Assembly (NCBI RefSeq): GCF_001029435.1
Contig: NZ_LDOV01000010.1
Location: forward strand, 1 to 64,000
Direction of reading: 5' to 3'
Source: Photobacterium aphoticum
GTDB taxonomy: Bacteria; Pseudomonadota; Gammaproteobacteria; Enterobacterales; Vibrionaceae
DNA length: 64,000 bases
Positions 46,960 to 54,025 of this stretch are shown here, piece by piece; within the stretch, counting starts at the first letter, position 1, and each line of letters opens with the position of its first letter. The position numbers were made by a program, and so were the translations under genes. The notes beneath the pieces were generated by a model. It was not told the origin of the DNA. It did not search any database and was given only the letters and a program-made list of their open reading frames with translations.

Positions 46960-48942
46960 TTACTTGATGCAGCGCAGCATGTAATCAATGATTGGATCGT
47001 GGTTTTCTTTCAGCTCAAGTGCTTTCGGTAGGAAAGCGGGCTTGTTCAGAATCTCACGGGTGATCAGCTCATCCAGCAAGGGTTTGAACTCAAAACCGGT
47101 TTTACCCACGAACAACGACGTCAAATCTTCATTCGCGTACGCATGCAATGCATCTTTCAAGCCTTTCAGGTAGAGGTAGTCTTTGGTAAAACCACCGCCA
47201 CGGTAAGCACGGGCTGTGATGGTAAATGCATCGTCCTTGCTTAGCTTGTATTCGTGATGCAGCACGTGGTAAGTCTCGTTAAAGGTCTCACCGCGTACCA
47301 TCATGTCAACCGCAATCACGCGCAACGCCAGTGTTTTCAGGCGGTGCAGCGGGAAGCTGCCAGACAGGTGCTCACACAGAATCGCCAGGCCTTCTTGCGT
47401 ATGGGTGTTACCCGGCAAGCCTAGCTGCAACACTTTCAGTGGCTGCATTTCTGCGTTGGCACTGGTTACCAAGTGTACGCCCAACTCGTGGTGGATCAGG
47501 GCATTCAAATCTTTCTGATTGAATTTAGCACCCAAGTTCACCTTGATGTTGCGACCACTCACCATCGCACGTGCGATCAGCTGCTTAGAGCCTGCGATCT
47601 TACACTTAATGCCGTAGTCATCGGCTGCGTCTTTAAACGCTTGGATGGCTTGCTGTGCCGTGATGGTTTCGTCTTCCGGCTCATCATATTCGCACGCATG
47701 CAAAATGAAGTTCGCGTTGGCGATGTCTTGCTGATCAGGCTGGCCGTAGTAGCGCAGCGAGTTGTACAAGAACTCATCCGTACCGATGCTGGTTAGCAGG
47801 TCGATACGTACAGCCAGCTGGTCGATCACTTTGCGGTACATCTGCTGGATGTCAGCATCGCGAATATCTTCAACCGGCAGACGGTAAAGCTGCTCACGGA
47901 ACTTGTACGGATCCAGGTCAAGCTGACGATACGTAAAGTTCGGCTGATAATCATGCGGACGCTGCAAGAAGCGACGTTTTTCCTGCTTGATGTTCAGCGG
48001 GTTGATGTAGCTTAGCGTATTCACACCGCGTGCAATCGCATGCAACTGACGGTCAAGCTTGATCACTTCACGTGGCAGCTTAGACGCCAGAATGTGGCTG
48101 CTGGTTAACTTCTTGACCTTGGTACGACGCAGAATGGTTTCTGCCGCGTGCTCGGTCAATACGTTCTTCATTTCCGCCTTCATTTTTTCGATAACCAGCG
48201 GGTAGCTTTCCCCACGGGCTTCGTCCATAAAGACTTTCTTCACTTCCAGCGGCATGATCAAGGTATTCTTGAAGTTTTCCTTCACGAACGTCGCTTGGTA
48301 ACCCATACCTTGGAACACATCGTTCACCTGCGCAGTCACATCGATATTTGGCAACTCAATGTGGCTGAGTTTGTCCATCAGGCTATCGATTTCTTTGCGC
48401 CAGCGGCGGCGGTTTACTTGCTTAGTCCCCAGGTTGAATACCGGGACTTCGCGTTCAATACGCTGGTAGTTGTACGAATGCAGATCGTACAGCAGACACA
48501 AACCGAAATGGCTTTCCAGTGTGTCAACCAGACACGCCAGAATGCGGTAGTAGGTGTTGTGTTTTTCCAGAGAGACAGCACGCTCAGCGTCAGTCAGTGG
48601 CGTTGCCCATACTGGCTTGCCCCAGGCTTCTTCGTAGATGCAGTTGTCCGGGCCACGGTTTAAATCGTACTCGTAGCGAGAATCTTCCCCTTGCAGCACG
48701 ATAGGCAGCGAGGAGATGAAATCACCGGTAAACGGATCTTCTTCGAAGTAACGCTCGTCTTCATTCAGCAAACAGTTTGGCATCAGGTCGCCGCGCAGGC
48801 GGTGACCGTGATGGATCGCTGTGGCAATGTACGGCTGGTATTCGCTGATGCGAATGGTCAGACTGCCGTCATTGAGCTGTGCTTCAAACGGGATGAGTTG
48901 CTGGATCTTATCCAGCACCTCAGCTTCAGTAAGCTGTAGCAT
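46960..48942 (-). CDS. N-formylglutamate-amidohydrolase-like / DUF1704 (MATCAP-type) metallopeptidase fusion
   Basis: The 660-aa protein has two metal-enzyme regions. Residues about 30-260 resemble N-formylglutamate amidohydrolase (HHGHRLRGDLMPN near 44, LLYDLHSYNYQR further on). Residues about 285-655 are DUF1704, with HELGVH at 485-490 and QEGLA at about 516-520; this family is annotated as flavohemoglobin expression-modulating QEGLA protein. Its eukaryotic relatives (MATCAP) are tyrosine carboxypeptidases. The ATG at 48942 is preferred to TTG at 48948. It overlaps the upstream ATP-grasp gene by 17 bp, implying a joint function. The substrate is unknown. Confidence 0.85.
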   Translation of the reverse strand: MLQLTEAEVLDKIQQLIPFEAQLNDGSLTIRISEYQPYIATAIHHGHRLRGDLMPNCLLNEDERYFEEDPFTGDFISSLPIVLQGEDSRYEYDLNRGPDNCIYEEAWGKPVWATPLTDAERAVSLEKHNTYYRILACLVDTLESHFGLCLLYDLHSYNYQRIEREVPVFNLGTKQVNRRRWRKEIDSLMDKLSHIELPNIDVTAQVNDVFQGMGYQATFVKENFKNTLIMPLEVKKVFMDEARGESYPLVIEKMKAEMKNVLTEHAAETILRRTKVKKLTSSHILASKLPREVIKLDRQLHAIARGVNTLSYINPLNIKQEKRRFLQRPHDYQPNFTYRQLDLDPYKFREQLYRLPVEDIRDADIQQMYRKVIDQLAVRIDLLTSIGTDEFLYNSLRYYGQPDQQDIANANFILHACEYDEPEDETITAQQAIQAFKDAADDYGIKCKIAGSKQLIARAMVSGRNIKVNLGAKFNQKDLNALIHHELGVHLVTSANAEMQPLKVLQLGLPGNTHTQEGLAILCEHLSGSFPLHRLKTLALRVIAVDMMVRGETFNETYHVLHHEYKLSKDDAFTITARAYRGGGFTKDYLYLKGLKDALHAYANEDLTSLFVGKTGFEFKPLLDELITREILNKPAFLPKALELKENHDPIIDYMLRCIK

Positions 48943-49954
48943 CAGCAATTACCTGACGGAATTCGTTCTTACGCGCAATACCGATTTCTTTTGCTTTTAC
49001 TACGCCTTCAGCAAAGTCCAGTACCTGTGCTTGTAGCTTCACGCGGTTTAGACGGTTGATACGTGTGATGCCGCCTGGGCTCAGTACGTTAACTTCAACC
49101 AGTTTGCCTTTGATCACGTCAAGACCCACGAAGTACAGACCATCGCGAACCAGTTTAGGACCAATGTGCTTACACAGTTGGATCTCTTCTTTAGTCAGTA
49201 CGTGTTTCACTTCACGGCCACCAGCGTGGATGTTTGAACGCACGTCACCTTCTGCAGGTACACGACGCATTGCACCGATAGGCTCACCGTTTAGCATCAT
49301 GATGCGCACGTCGCCTTCTTCAGCGCCTTCAATGTAGTCTTGAAGGATTACGTAGTTTTGGTCATCGCCAATGTAGAAATCTAGCAGTGACTTCACGCTT
49401 GATTTCGCACTTTTCTCGACTAGGATTACGCCCTTGCCGCCGTAGCCGTTCAATGGCTTCAAGATCATACGATCGTTAGTGCTTTCCTCTAGAACGCGCT
49501 GTAGGTATTCGCGGTTCTTAGATACGTGTGTTACAGGGATGAACTCGTTGTTCGGATCTGGCAGCGACGTGGTGTATAGCTTGTTGTTGGCTACACGTAG
49601 ACCGTCGATGTCGTTCATGATGAAAGTTTGATCACGAACTGAATCTAGGAAGTTCAACGCCATCGTATCTAGCGGCGGGTTGGCACGCATGAAAATAACA
49701 TCAAAACCTGCAAGCGGTAGCTGAGCGCTGTTGAACTCGGCTTTGCGGTAGAAGCTAGGGATGTTTGAAGAAATCTCACCTTGCTTCAACACCTGGCAGA
49801 AAGCCAGCGCAGTGCTGTGGCGCATTGTTAGGTTATTCGGTGTTGTAATGGCTACCGTGTGACCACGCGATGCAGCTTCGTGAATCATGCGCAGTGTTGA
49901 GTCGTTTTCTGGCTCAACTTTATCCCACGGGTACATAACAAAACAAATTTTCAT
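48926..49954 (-). CDS. ATP-grasp ligase, glutathione-synthetase-like
   Basis: The 342-aa protein has the GshB-like pre-ATP-grasp domain (KICFVMYPWDKVEPENDSTLRMI), the hinge VANNKLYTTSLP, and the ATP-grasp core: LKPLNGYGGKGVILVEK with nucleotide-binding Lys, LQDYIEGAEEGDVRIMMLNGEPIG and the metal-binding VEVNVLSPGGI. It is often annotated gshB, but it is fused in an operon with a DUF1704 peptidase rather than with gshA. A different peptide ligation is therefore plausible. The protein's own C terminus is ADATAY. A hairpin terminator separates it from maoP upstream. Confidence 0.85.
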   Translation of the reverse strand: MKICFVMYPWDKVEPENDSTLRMIHEAASRGHTVAITTPNNLTMRHSTALAFCQVLKQGEISSNIPSFYRKAEFNSAQLPLAGFDVIFMRANPPLDTMALNFLDSVRDQTFIMNDIDGLRVANNKLYTTSLPDPNNEFIPVTHVSKNREYLQRVLEESTNDRMILKPLNGYGGKGVILVEKSAKSSVKSLLDFYIGDDQNYVILQDYIEGAEEGDVRIMMLNGEPIGAMRRVPAEGDVRSNIHAGGREVKHVLTKEEIQLCKHIGPKLVRDGLYFVGLDVIKGKLVEVNVLSPGGITRINRLNRVKLQAQVLDFAEGVVKAKEIGIARKNEFRQVIADATAY

Positions 49955-49991
49955 AGCAGTTGCCTAATTGCTGTCATCTTCGACAGGGTGA

Positions 49992-50028
49992 AAAAGAATT
50001 AAGCCATCACACTCGCGTGGATGGCTTA
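49992..50028 (-). terminator. Hairpin between maoP and the ATP-grasp gene
   Basis: On the minus strand, stem TAAGCCATC/GATGGCTTA with an 11-nt loop is followed by ATTCTTTTTC. It ends maoP, or attenuates read-through into the ATP-grasp operon, which begins only 38 nt further on. Confidence 0.75.
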
Positions 50029-50082
50029 TTCGGATTACTTAATTTTCTTTTTTATGCAGAACAGGAAGTTCTGTCATATTTT

Positions 50083-50433
50083 TTAGATGTCGATGTCAGA
50101 AGAATCGTTATCAACATCATCATCGTCATCGTAGGCACCGTTCTGTTTGCGCTGAGATACGCAAAGGGTGTAACTACGGACTTTGTTAGTGGTTTTACTT
50201 ACGTACTTAGTCCAGCACTTCGCAAGACTGGATTGCATGTCTTTTTCGCCGCTGACTTCCGCAAGAAACTCTGCTTCAACTTCGGATTGAGGAGCCAATG
50301 ACCCGTCTGTTAGGGCGCGCATAGTACGGCCATAGTTCTCTAACAGTTGAGCTTCACTGACGGTGAATACACCAGAACGGTTGAAGCCACGTGGGAAATT
50401 TTTATCGTCGTAAAATTTGCCTACACTTCTCAT
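50083..50433 (-). CDS. maoP: Macrodomain Ori organisation protein (DUF413)
   Basis: The 116-aa protein has the DUF413/YifE core (KFYDDKNFPRGFNRSGVFTVSEAQLLENYG, split; RSYTLC near 90). In E. coli MaoP constrains the Ori macrodomain through the maoS site and is divergent from hdfR, the same arrangement as here. The protein ends in a strikingly acidic tail (AYDDDDDVDNDSSDIDI), longer than the E. coli tail. It lies upstream of the ATP-grasp gene on the same strand, separated by a hairpin. Confidence 0.9.
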   Translation of the reverse strand: MRSVGKFYDDKNFPRGFNRSGVFTVSEAQLLENYGRTMRALTDGSLAPQSEVEAEFLAEVSGEKDMQSSLAKCWTKYVSKTTNKVRSYTLCVSQRKQNGAYDDDDDVDNDSSDIDI

Positions 50434-50503
50434 TTAATATGCTTCCGGACGAGATTTGCGGTGATATTCTTTCACTGACGGTAAGTTGTAAAACAAATTT
50501 TTT

Positions 50504-50515
50504 TCGTCGTGACGA
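50504..50515. promoter_or_regulatory. Inverted repeat TCGTC-GT-GACGA in the maoP-hdfR gap
   Basis: Short perfect arms lie in the divergent promoter region where E. coli has maoS. I cannot confirm that it is maoS, because the E. coli site is longer. It may equally be a regulator site. Confidence 0.25.
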
Positions 50516-50606
50516 TAAATTTCACTTATTGTGGATTGAGTAATGTAAGTCCCTCTTCAGATGTATTATTATGGTTTTATATTCTCCTTAGTTATTGAGA
50601 TCGCTA

Positions 50607-51467
50607 GTGGATACAGAACTACTCAGAACATTCCTTGAAGTAACAAAAACCCGTCACTTTGGTCGCGCGGCAGACAATCTTTTTTTGACCCAGTCTGCGG
50701 TCAGCTTCCGTATACGTCAGCTTGAAACCCAATTGGGTAATGACTTGTTTTCTCGTCAACGCGGTAATGTGCATTTAACTGCCGCCGGTGAGCGCCTACA
50801 GCCTTATGCTGAGGCGATTTTGCAAACATGGGGACGGGCGAAGCAGGATGTGGCCTTAAGTGACAGCCATAATCAGCAAGTAACGATCGGGGCCTCTTCG
50901 TTGTTTTGGGAGTTCGATGGGATTTCTGATTGGATCAGCCGCATCTACCAAAATGTGGAAGGTTTAGCGCTGCGTCTGGAATCGGTACCGCGCCAAAGCT
51001 TGGCTAAACAACTGCTCGATAAAAGTATCGATGTGGCGATTACCAGTGATCCACCGAAAATTGAGCACCTTCACGTAACCAAAGTACGTGACTACCAATT
51101 GCAACTCGTCACTAATTTCCCAGATTGTGCGATGGATCAAGTGAAGGCGCGTCCACTGGTTTACCTCGATTGGGGCACACGTTTTTCGCTTGAGCATAGC
51201 CGGATCACAGAATTGCAAAAAACACCGATCATGCACACTCACTCCAGCAAGATGGCGGTGGAGTTTTTGATTAACAATAATGCCGTCGGTTTTCTGCCAT
51301 CACCGGTTGTGGCCAGCAGCGTACAAGAGGGCCTGTTGTTCCCGGTTGAAGGCGCGCCAGTCATGGAACAATCGCTGTATTTAGTGTGGCGTGAAGACAC
51401 TGAAAAGCTGGAAATGCTAGAAGCGATGCTTGCAGTACCATTTACGCAAATCATCCAGAGTGTATAA
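50607..51467 (+). CDS. hdfR: LysR-family regulator HdfR
   Basis: From the GTG at 50607 the protein begins MDTELLRTFLEVTKTRHFGRAADNL, matching E. coli HdfR residue for residue in its HTH (LFLTQSAVSFRIRQLETQLG). HdfR represses flhDC and activates glutamate synthase genes in E. coli. The effector domain (about 90-286) is more divergent. It is divergent from maoP as in Enterobacteria, so synteny supports the name. Start codons upstream (TTG at 50595) would add four residues. Confidence 0.9.
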   Translation: MDTELLRTFLEVTKTRHFGRAADNLFLTQSAVSFRIRQLETQLGNDLFSRQRGNVHLTAAGERLQPYAEAILQTWGRAKQDVALSDSHNQQVTIGASSLFWEFDGISDWISRIYQNVEGLALRLESVPRQSLAKQLLDKSIDVAITSDPPKIEHLHVTKVRDYQLQLVTNFPDCAMDQVKARPLVYLDWGTRFSLEHSRITELQKTPIMHTHSSKMAVEFLINNNAVGFLPSPVVASSVQEGLLFPVEGAPVMEQSLYLVWREDTEKLEMLEAMLAVPFTQIIQSV

Positions 51468-51773
51468 CCGTATTTAATGCGGACTGTTGCATAAGCAGTA
51501 TTGATGATGATGATAAAAATTACTCGTTGTACACAAAATACGATGATCTCCTATTCTCAGTTTGCTCCCCCTGACAAGGCAGGGGAACACGGTTGATGTA
51601 TATCGCAACGTGAGTGTGGAAGCGGGACACGAGCATCTTGCATTGCTGTCTTCTTCTATTCTTTGCTGCTGTTTATATCGGCAACAGTACTGTGCAATAG
51701 ATCCAGTATTGTTGTAAGTGTACAACTTAATAGTAATTAGTTACTTACTCTGGAAGAGTTTCAGGAAACAGTC
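51468..51773. other. Intergenic region after hdfR
   Basis: No supported gene. It contains a GC-rich hairpin CCCCCTG-N6-CAGGGG near 51568-51586 that is not followed by Ts, and a pyrimidine-rich stretch near 51650. It could hold a small RNA, but nothing identifies one. Confidence 0.4.
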
Positions 51774-51932
51774 ATGGCTAAGTTAGATCAAAAATTCGCT
51801 AAAGGGTCTAAGTCAAAAAACAAGTTCGATTTTGAAGATGATTTTCAAGATTTCGATCAGCAATCAAGGAAGAAAAAGCGTCGTGTCGCGCGCCAGCGTG
51901 ATGCATTTCCGGAGTACGAAGAAAACTATTAA
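51774..51932 (+). CDS. Small charged protein, 52 aa, ending in EYEENY
   Basis: This short frame with an AGGA site 7 nt upstream encodes a hydrophilic protein with three parts. These are a Lys-rich start (MAKLDQKFAKGSKSKNK), an acidic/aromatic middle (FDFEDDFQDFDQQ) and a strongly basic segment (RKKKRRVARQRD). It ends PEYEENY. It is likely disordered and could bind nucleic acid or ribosomes. The family is not recognised. The C-terminal Glu-Glu-Asn-Tyr is noted because a candidate tyrosine-type carboxypeptidase/ligase pair lies nearby. Confidence 0.6.
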   Translation: MAKLDQKFAKGSKSKNKFDFEDDFQDFDQQSRKKKRRVARQRDAFPEYEENY

Positions 51933-52026
51933 TTTCTTATCATCGCTTGATGAATAAAATGAAGGGTGCCTGAGGGTGCCCTTTTTGTTATCTGTAATTT
52001 CCCCTCTCTCAATTAAGCGTAGTAGG

Positions 52027-52115
52027 CTGTCCTGTCCTGTCCTGTCCTGTCCTGTCCTGTCCTGTCCTGTCCTGTCCTGTCCTGTCCTGTCCTGTCCTGT
52101 CCTGTCCTGTCCTGT
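52027..52115. repeat. CCTGT pentanucleotide microsatellite, 17 full copies plus 4 bases
   Basis: A perfect tandem tract with no interruption. Such tracts slip during replication, changing length by 5 bp. All reading frames are open through it, but the frame leading to the next gene closes at a TAA at 52174, so it is not part of that gene. A possible -35 (TTGTTC, 52124) and -10 (TACATA, 52147) with a 17-bp spacer follow immediately. Confidence 0.95.
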
Positions 52116-52123
52116 GATTGTGT

Positions 52124-52152
52124 TTGTTCTGATCCGGTTTACGCTTTACATA
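52124..52152 (+). promoter_or_regulatory. Possible sigma-70 promoter next to the microsatellite
   Basis: TTGTTC and TACATA separated by 17 bp, 43 bp before the start of the DUF6916-like gene. The match is moderate. If real, the repeat tract occupies the upstream (UP-element) position. Confidence 0.4.
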
Positions 52153-52194
52153 GAGAAACGCACTATCTTCTGTTAACTCTCATGGGGGAGCGGT

Positions 52195-52500
52195 ATGAAC
52201 CCACTATCGATGAATAATGCACAGAAGCTGATAGGGGAAACCATTAGCTTGTTTGATGAGCAGGGACGAGAAGGCCACTTTGTCGTCGACGCCGTGTTGC
52301 CACTAGAGCGTCACGGGTTTGATGACTTAGGCCGTGTGATAGAACATTTCGTGATTAATTTCCAAGGGGACGGCAGTACCCATTTCCCCGATGGGCATTA
52401 TCATTTTAAGCACCCCAAGCTGGGTGAAATCCCCTTATACGTGTTTCATAAGTCCGGCCATGATTATGAAATCATTGTGGATTCACAACAGGTTGGGTAA
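52195..52500 (+). CDS. DUF6916-like small protein
   Basis: The 101-aa protein has a GGGGGAG ribosome-binding site. Its second half (FVINFQGDGSTHFPDGHYHF, HPKLGEIPLYVFHKSGHDYEI) follows the DUF6916 pattern of a short beta-sandwich with a Gly-x-Tyr-x-hydrophobic-x-His-Pro-x-Leu-Gly core. That family has no known enzymatic role. Several His residues are concentrated in HYHFKH. Expression could vary with the upstream CCTGT repeat. Confidence 0.6.
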   Translation: MNPLSMNNAQKLIGETISLFDEQGREGHFVVDAVLPLERHGFDDLGRVIEHFVINFQGDGSTHFPDGHYHFKHPKLGEIPLYVFHKSGHDYEIIVDSQQVG

Positions 52501-52597
52501 TGCAGTGGCACGATGCTCGGGAGAGGTAACGGGAAGATTTATCATGTATAATGGCCGACAGTTGTTTTATTTATCGAGTTAAAGCAAAGGTTGAAAC

Positions 52598-52780
52598 ATG
52601 CTAGACAATCTAAGTATCCCTGAAGATATCGAAAAAGAGCCAGAACTGCCGCTTCCTTCTCTAGAAGATCAAAAGCGTATTGTTGAGGAGCTCAAGCGTC
52701 TTGAGGAAGCCGGTGAGTTGACACCTGAAGTGCTTGAAGCCTTCATGACAGGTGCACGTAAACCAGGCGACAACGCTTAA
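52598..52780 (+). CDS. Small acidic protein, 60 aa
   Basis: The protein begins MLDNLSIPEDIEKEPELPLPS, then forms two short amphipathic helices (LEDQKRIVEELKRLEEAGEL; PEVLEAFMTGA). AAAGG precedes the ATG. It has no membrane segment or cysteine. The pattern suggests a protein-binding adaptor, but I do not recognise it. A terminator lies 35 bp downstream. Confidence 0.6.
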   Translation: MLDNLSIPEDIEKEPELPLPSLEDQKRIVEELKRLEEAGELTPEVLEAFMTGARKPGDNA

Positions 52781-52814
52781 GTTGCCTCAAACGGTATAAT
52801 CCGAGACCAACGCC

Positions 52815-52849
52815 AACGGCATCATAGTGTGATATGGTGCCGTTTTTAT
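52815..52849 (+). terminator. Rho-independent terminator
   Basis: Stem AACGGCATCATA/TATGGTGCCGTT (one G-T pair) with a 6-nt loop and T-run. Confidence 0.88.
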
Positions 52850-53002
52850 TCCAACATCTCTCAGTCTGTTACATTGTTTTCATTTTATTCTGTATTTTGC
52901 CTCGGAATATGCTGGTGAGTGGATTCATTTTGTCTGATTAAATGCGTCAAATATTAATCCTCTCTCTTAAGCAAAAATTAAATAATAGCTAACGGCACAA
53001 CA

Positions 53003-53173
53003 ATGAGAACACACATCGATACAAAAGTATTCCGTCGTAATCATAAAGTGATAAAAGTCGACGGTTTATATTATCTGTACACAAAAAAGTTTTTTCTTTT
53101 TTGGGTGTCGGATGGTGTTGGTTATAATTCGAAAAAGGAAGCAACAATATCAATACCTTATCGTCGCTGTTAG
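53003..53173 (+). CDS. Possible small basic protein, 56 aa
   Basis: The frame MRTHIDTKVFRRNHKV... has a beta-rich composition with many Lys and Tyr (VDGLYYLYTKKFFLF, DGVGYNSKKEA). No good ribosome-binding site is visible and the sequence is more AT-rich than its neighbours. Its stop codon lies inside a perfect inverted repeat (53166-53200). It may be a real accessory gene or a chance frame. Confidence 0.35.
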   Translation: MRTHIDTKVFRRNHKVIKVDGLYYLYTKKFFLFWVSDGVGYNSKKEATISIPYRRC

Positions 53174-53200
53174 TGACAGCAACGTGTTGTCACTAACAGC
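53166..53200. repeat. Perfect 13-bp inverted repeat
   Basis: GCTGTTAGTGACA/TGTCACTAACAGC with a 9-nt loop, overlapping the stop of the 53003 frame and not followed by Ts. It may be a processed-RNA end structure or a protein site. Confidence 0.6.
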
Positions 53201-53243
53201 ATAACCCTGTATTTATAGTGGTTAATGGGTAAAATAAAGCACC

Positions 53244-53999
53244 CTAATAGTAATGGTGGACGATTGTGTCTATCTCTCCACGCTGATGCATCACCATTAA
53301 TCGCTGGTTGATGAATGTTTGGAGGGTTTTATTCATGTCGGGTGAAAAGGCCAGGTAAATAGAATAATCAGGAATGACTTTCTGAAAGGAGGTAATATTA
53401 TAGTCTGATAATAGTTGATTATTCGTTTTTAGATGGTACTTAATCCGAGATGCCATCTCTACAAACGCCGCTTCTCCCGGGAGTTTATTGATGATTCGGA
53501 ATGCGGCGCTATAATCTTTGACGCGAATGACGTCCACGGTACCATCCTTGATAAATGGTGTTAGTTGTGGGTAGTCGAATCCGTGTAGCAGAACGACCAC
53601 TTTACCTGCCAAGTCATCCATCGTTTTAAATTCTAATGCTCCTATTTTACTGCTCATTAACACGTGCTTCACGGTGTAAATAGACTCGTCAGACAAGTTT
53701 TCTGCCTGTACGCCTCCCCATGTGGGGCTGCCATAGGTTAACCAGTTAGGCTCTCCCCCTGTCTCTAAGATTGATATCATCCGATTAAATGGGAAAGTGT
53801 GGTAAGCAATATCGTATTGACTGCCAGAAAAAATCCCCTGAACAATCTCTGTCACAATGCCCGAATGGTGATTATTGCTTTCGATTTGAAAGGGAGCGGC
53901 CTGCTTCGCAATAACGTAATAGTTCACCGTCTCTGCACTATGGCAGACTGTCGCTGCCGGCCCCAATAGGGCGCATGCCAATGTGATGCCTTTATTCAT
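53244..53999 (-). CDS. Periplasmic substrate-binding protein (SBP_bac_3 type)
   Basis: The 251-aa protein has a signal peptide ending near VCHSAET and the two-lobed amino-acid-binding fold (YVIAKQAAPFQIESNNHHSGIVTEIVQGIF; DLAGKVVVLLHGFDYP; RMISILETG). It lacks nearby permease and ATPase genes. It is divergent from the hybrid kinase at 54026 with only 26 bp between the start codons. A role as ligand sensor or regulator for that kinase is more likely than transport; this is inferred from position. Confidence 0.82.
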   Translation of the reverse strand: MNKGITLACALLGPAATVCHSAETVNYYVIAKQAAPFQIESNNHHSGIVTEIVQGIFSGSQYDIAYHTFPFNRMISILETGGEPNWLTYGSPTWGGVQAENLSDESIYTVKHVLMSSKIGALEFKTMDDLAGKVVVLLHGFDYPQLTPFIKDGTVDVIRVKDYSAAFRIINKLPGEAAFVEMASRIKYHLKTNNQLLSDYNITSFQKVIPDYSIYLAFSPDMNKTLQTFINQRLMVMHQRGEIDTIVHHYY

Positions 54000-54025
54000 G
54001 CTGACTCCTTTTTCAACAAATTCTA

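Noticed and set aside
51568-51586. GC-rich hairpin after hdfR considered as a terminator
   Set aside because: No T-run on either strand, so it is not listed as a terminator; mentioned only in the intergenic entry.
51976-52176. Open frame with a repeated Ser-Cys-Pro-Val-Leu stretch
   Set aside because: It is produced by the CCTGT microsatellite, which has no stop in any frame. The only start is a GTG inside a terminator-like stretch with no ribosome-binding site.
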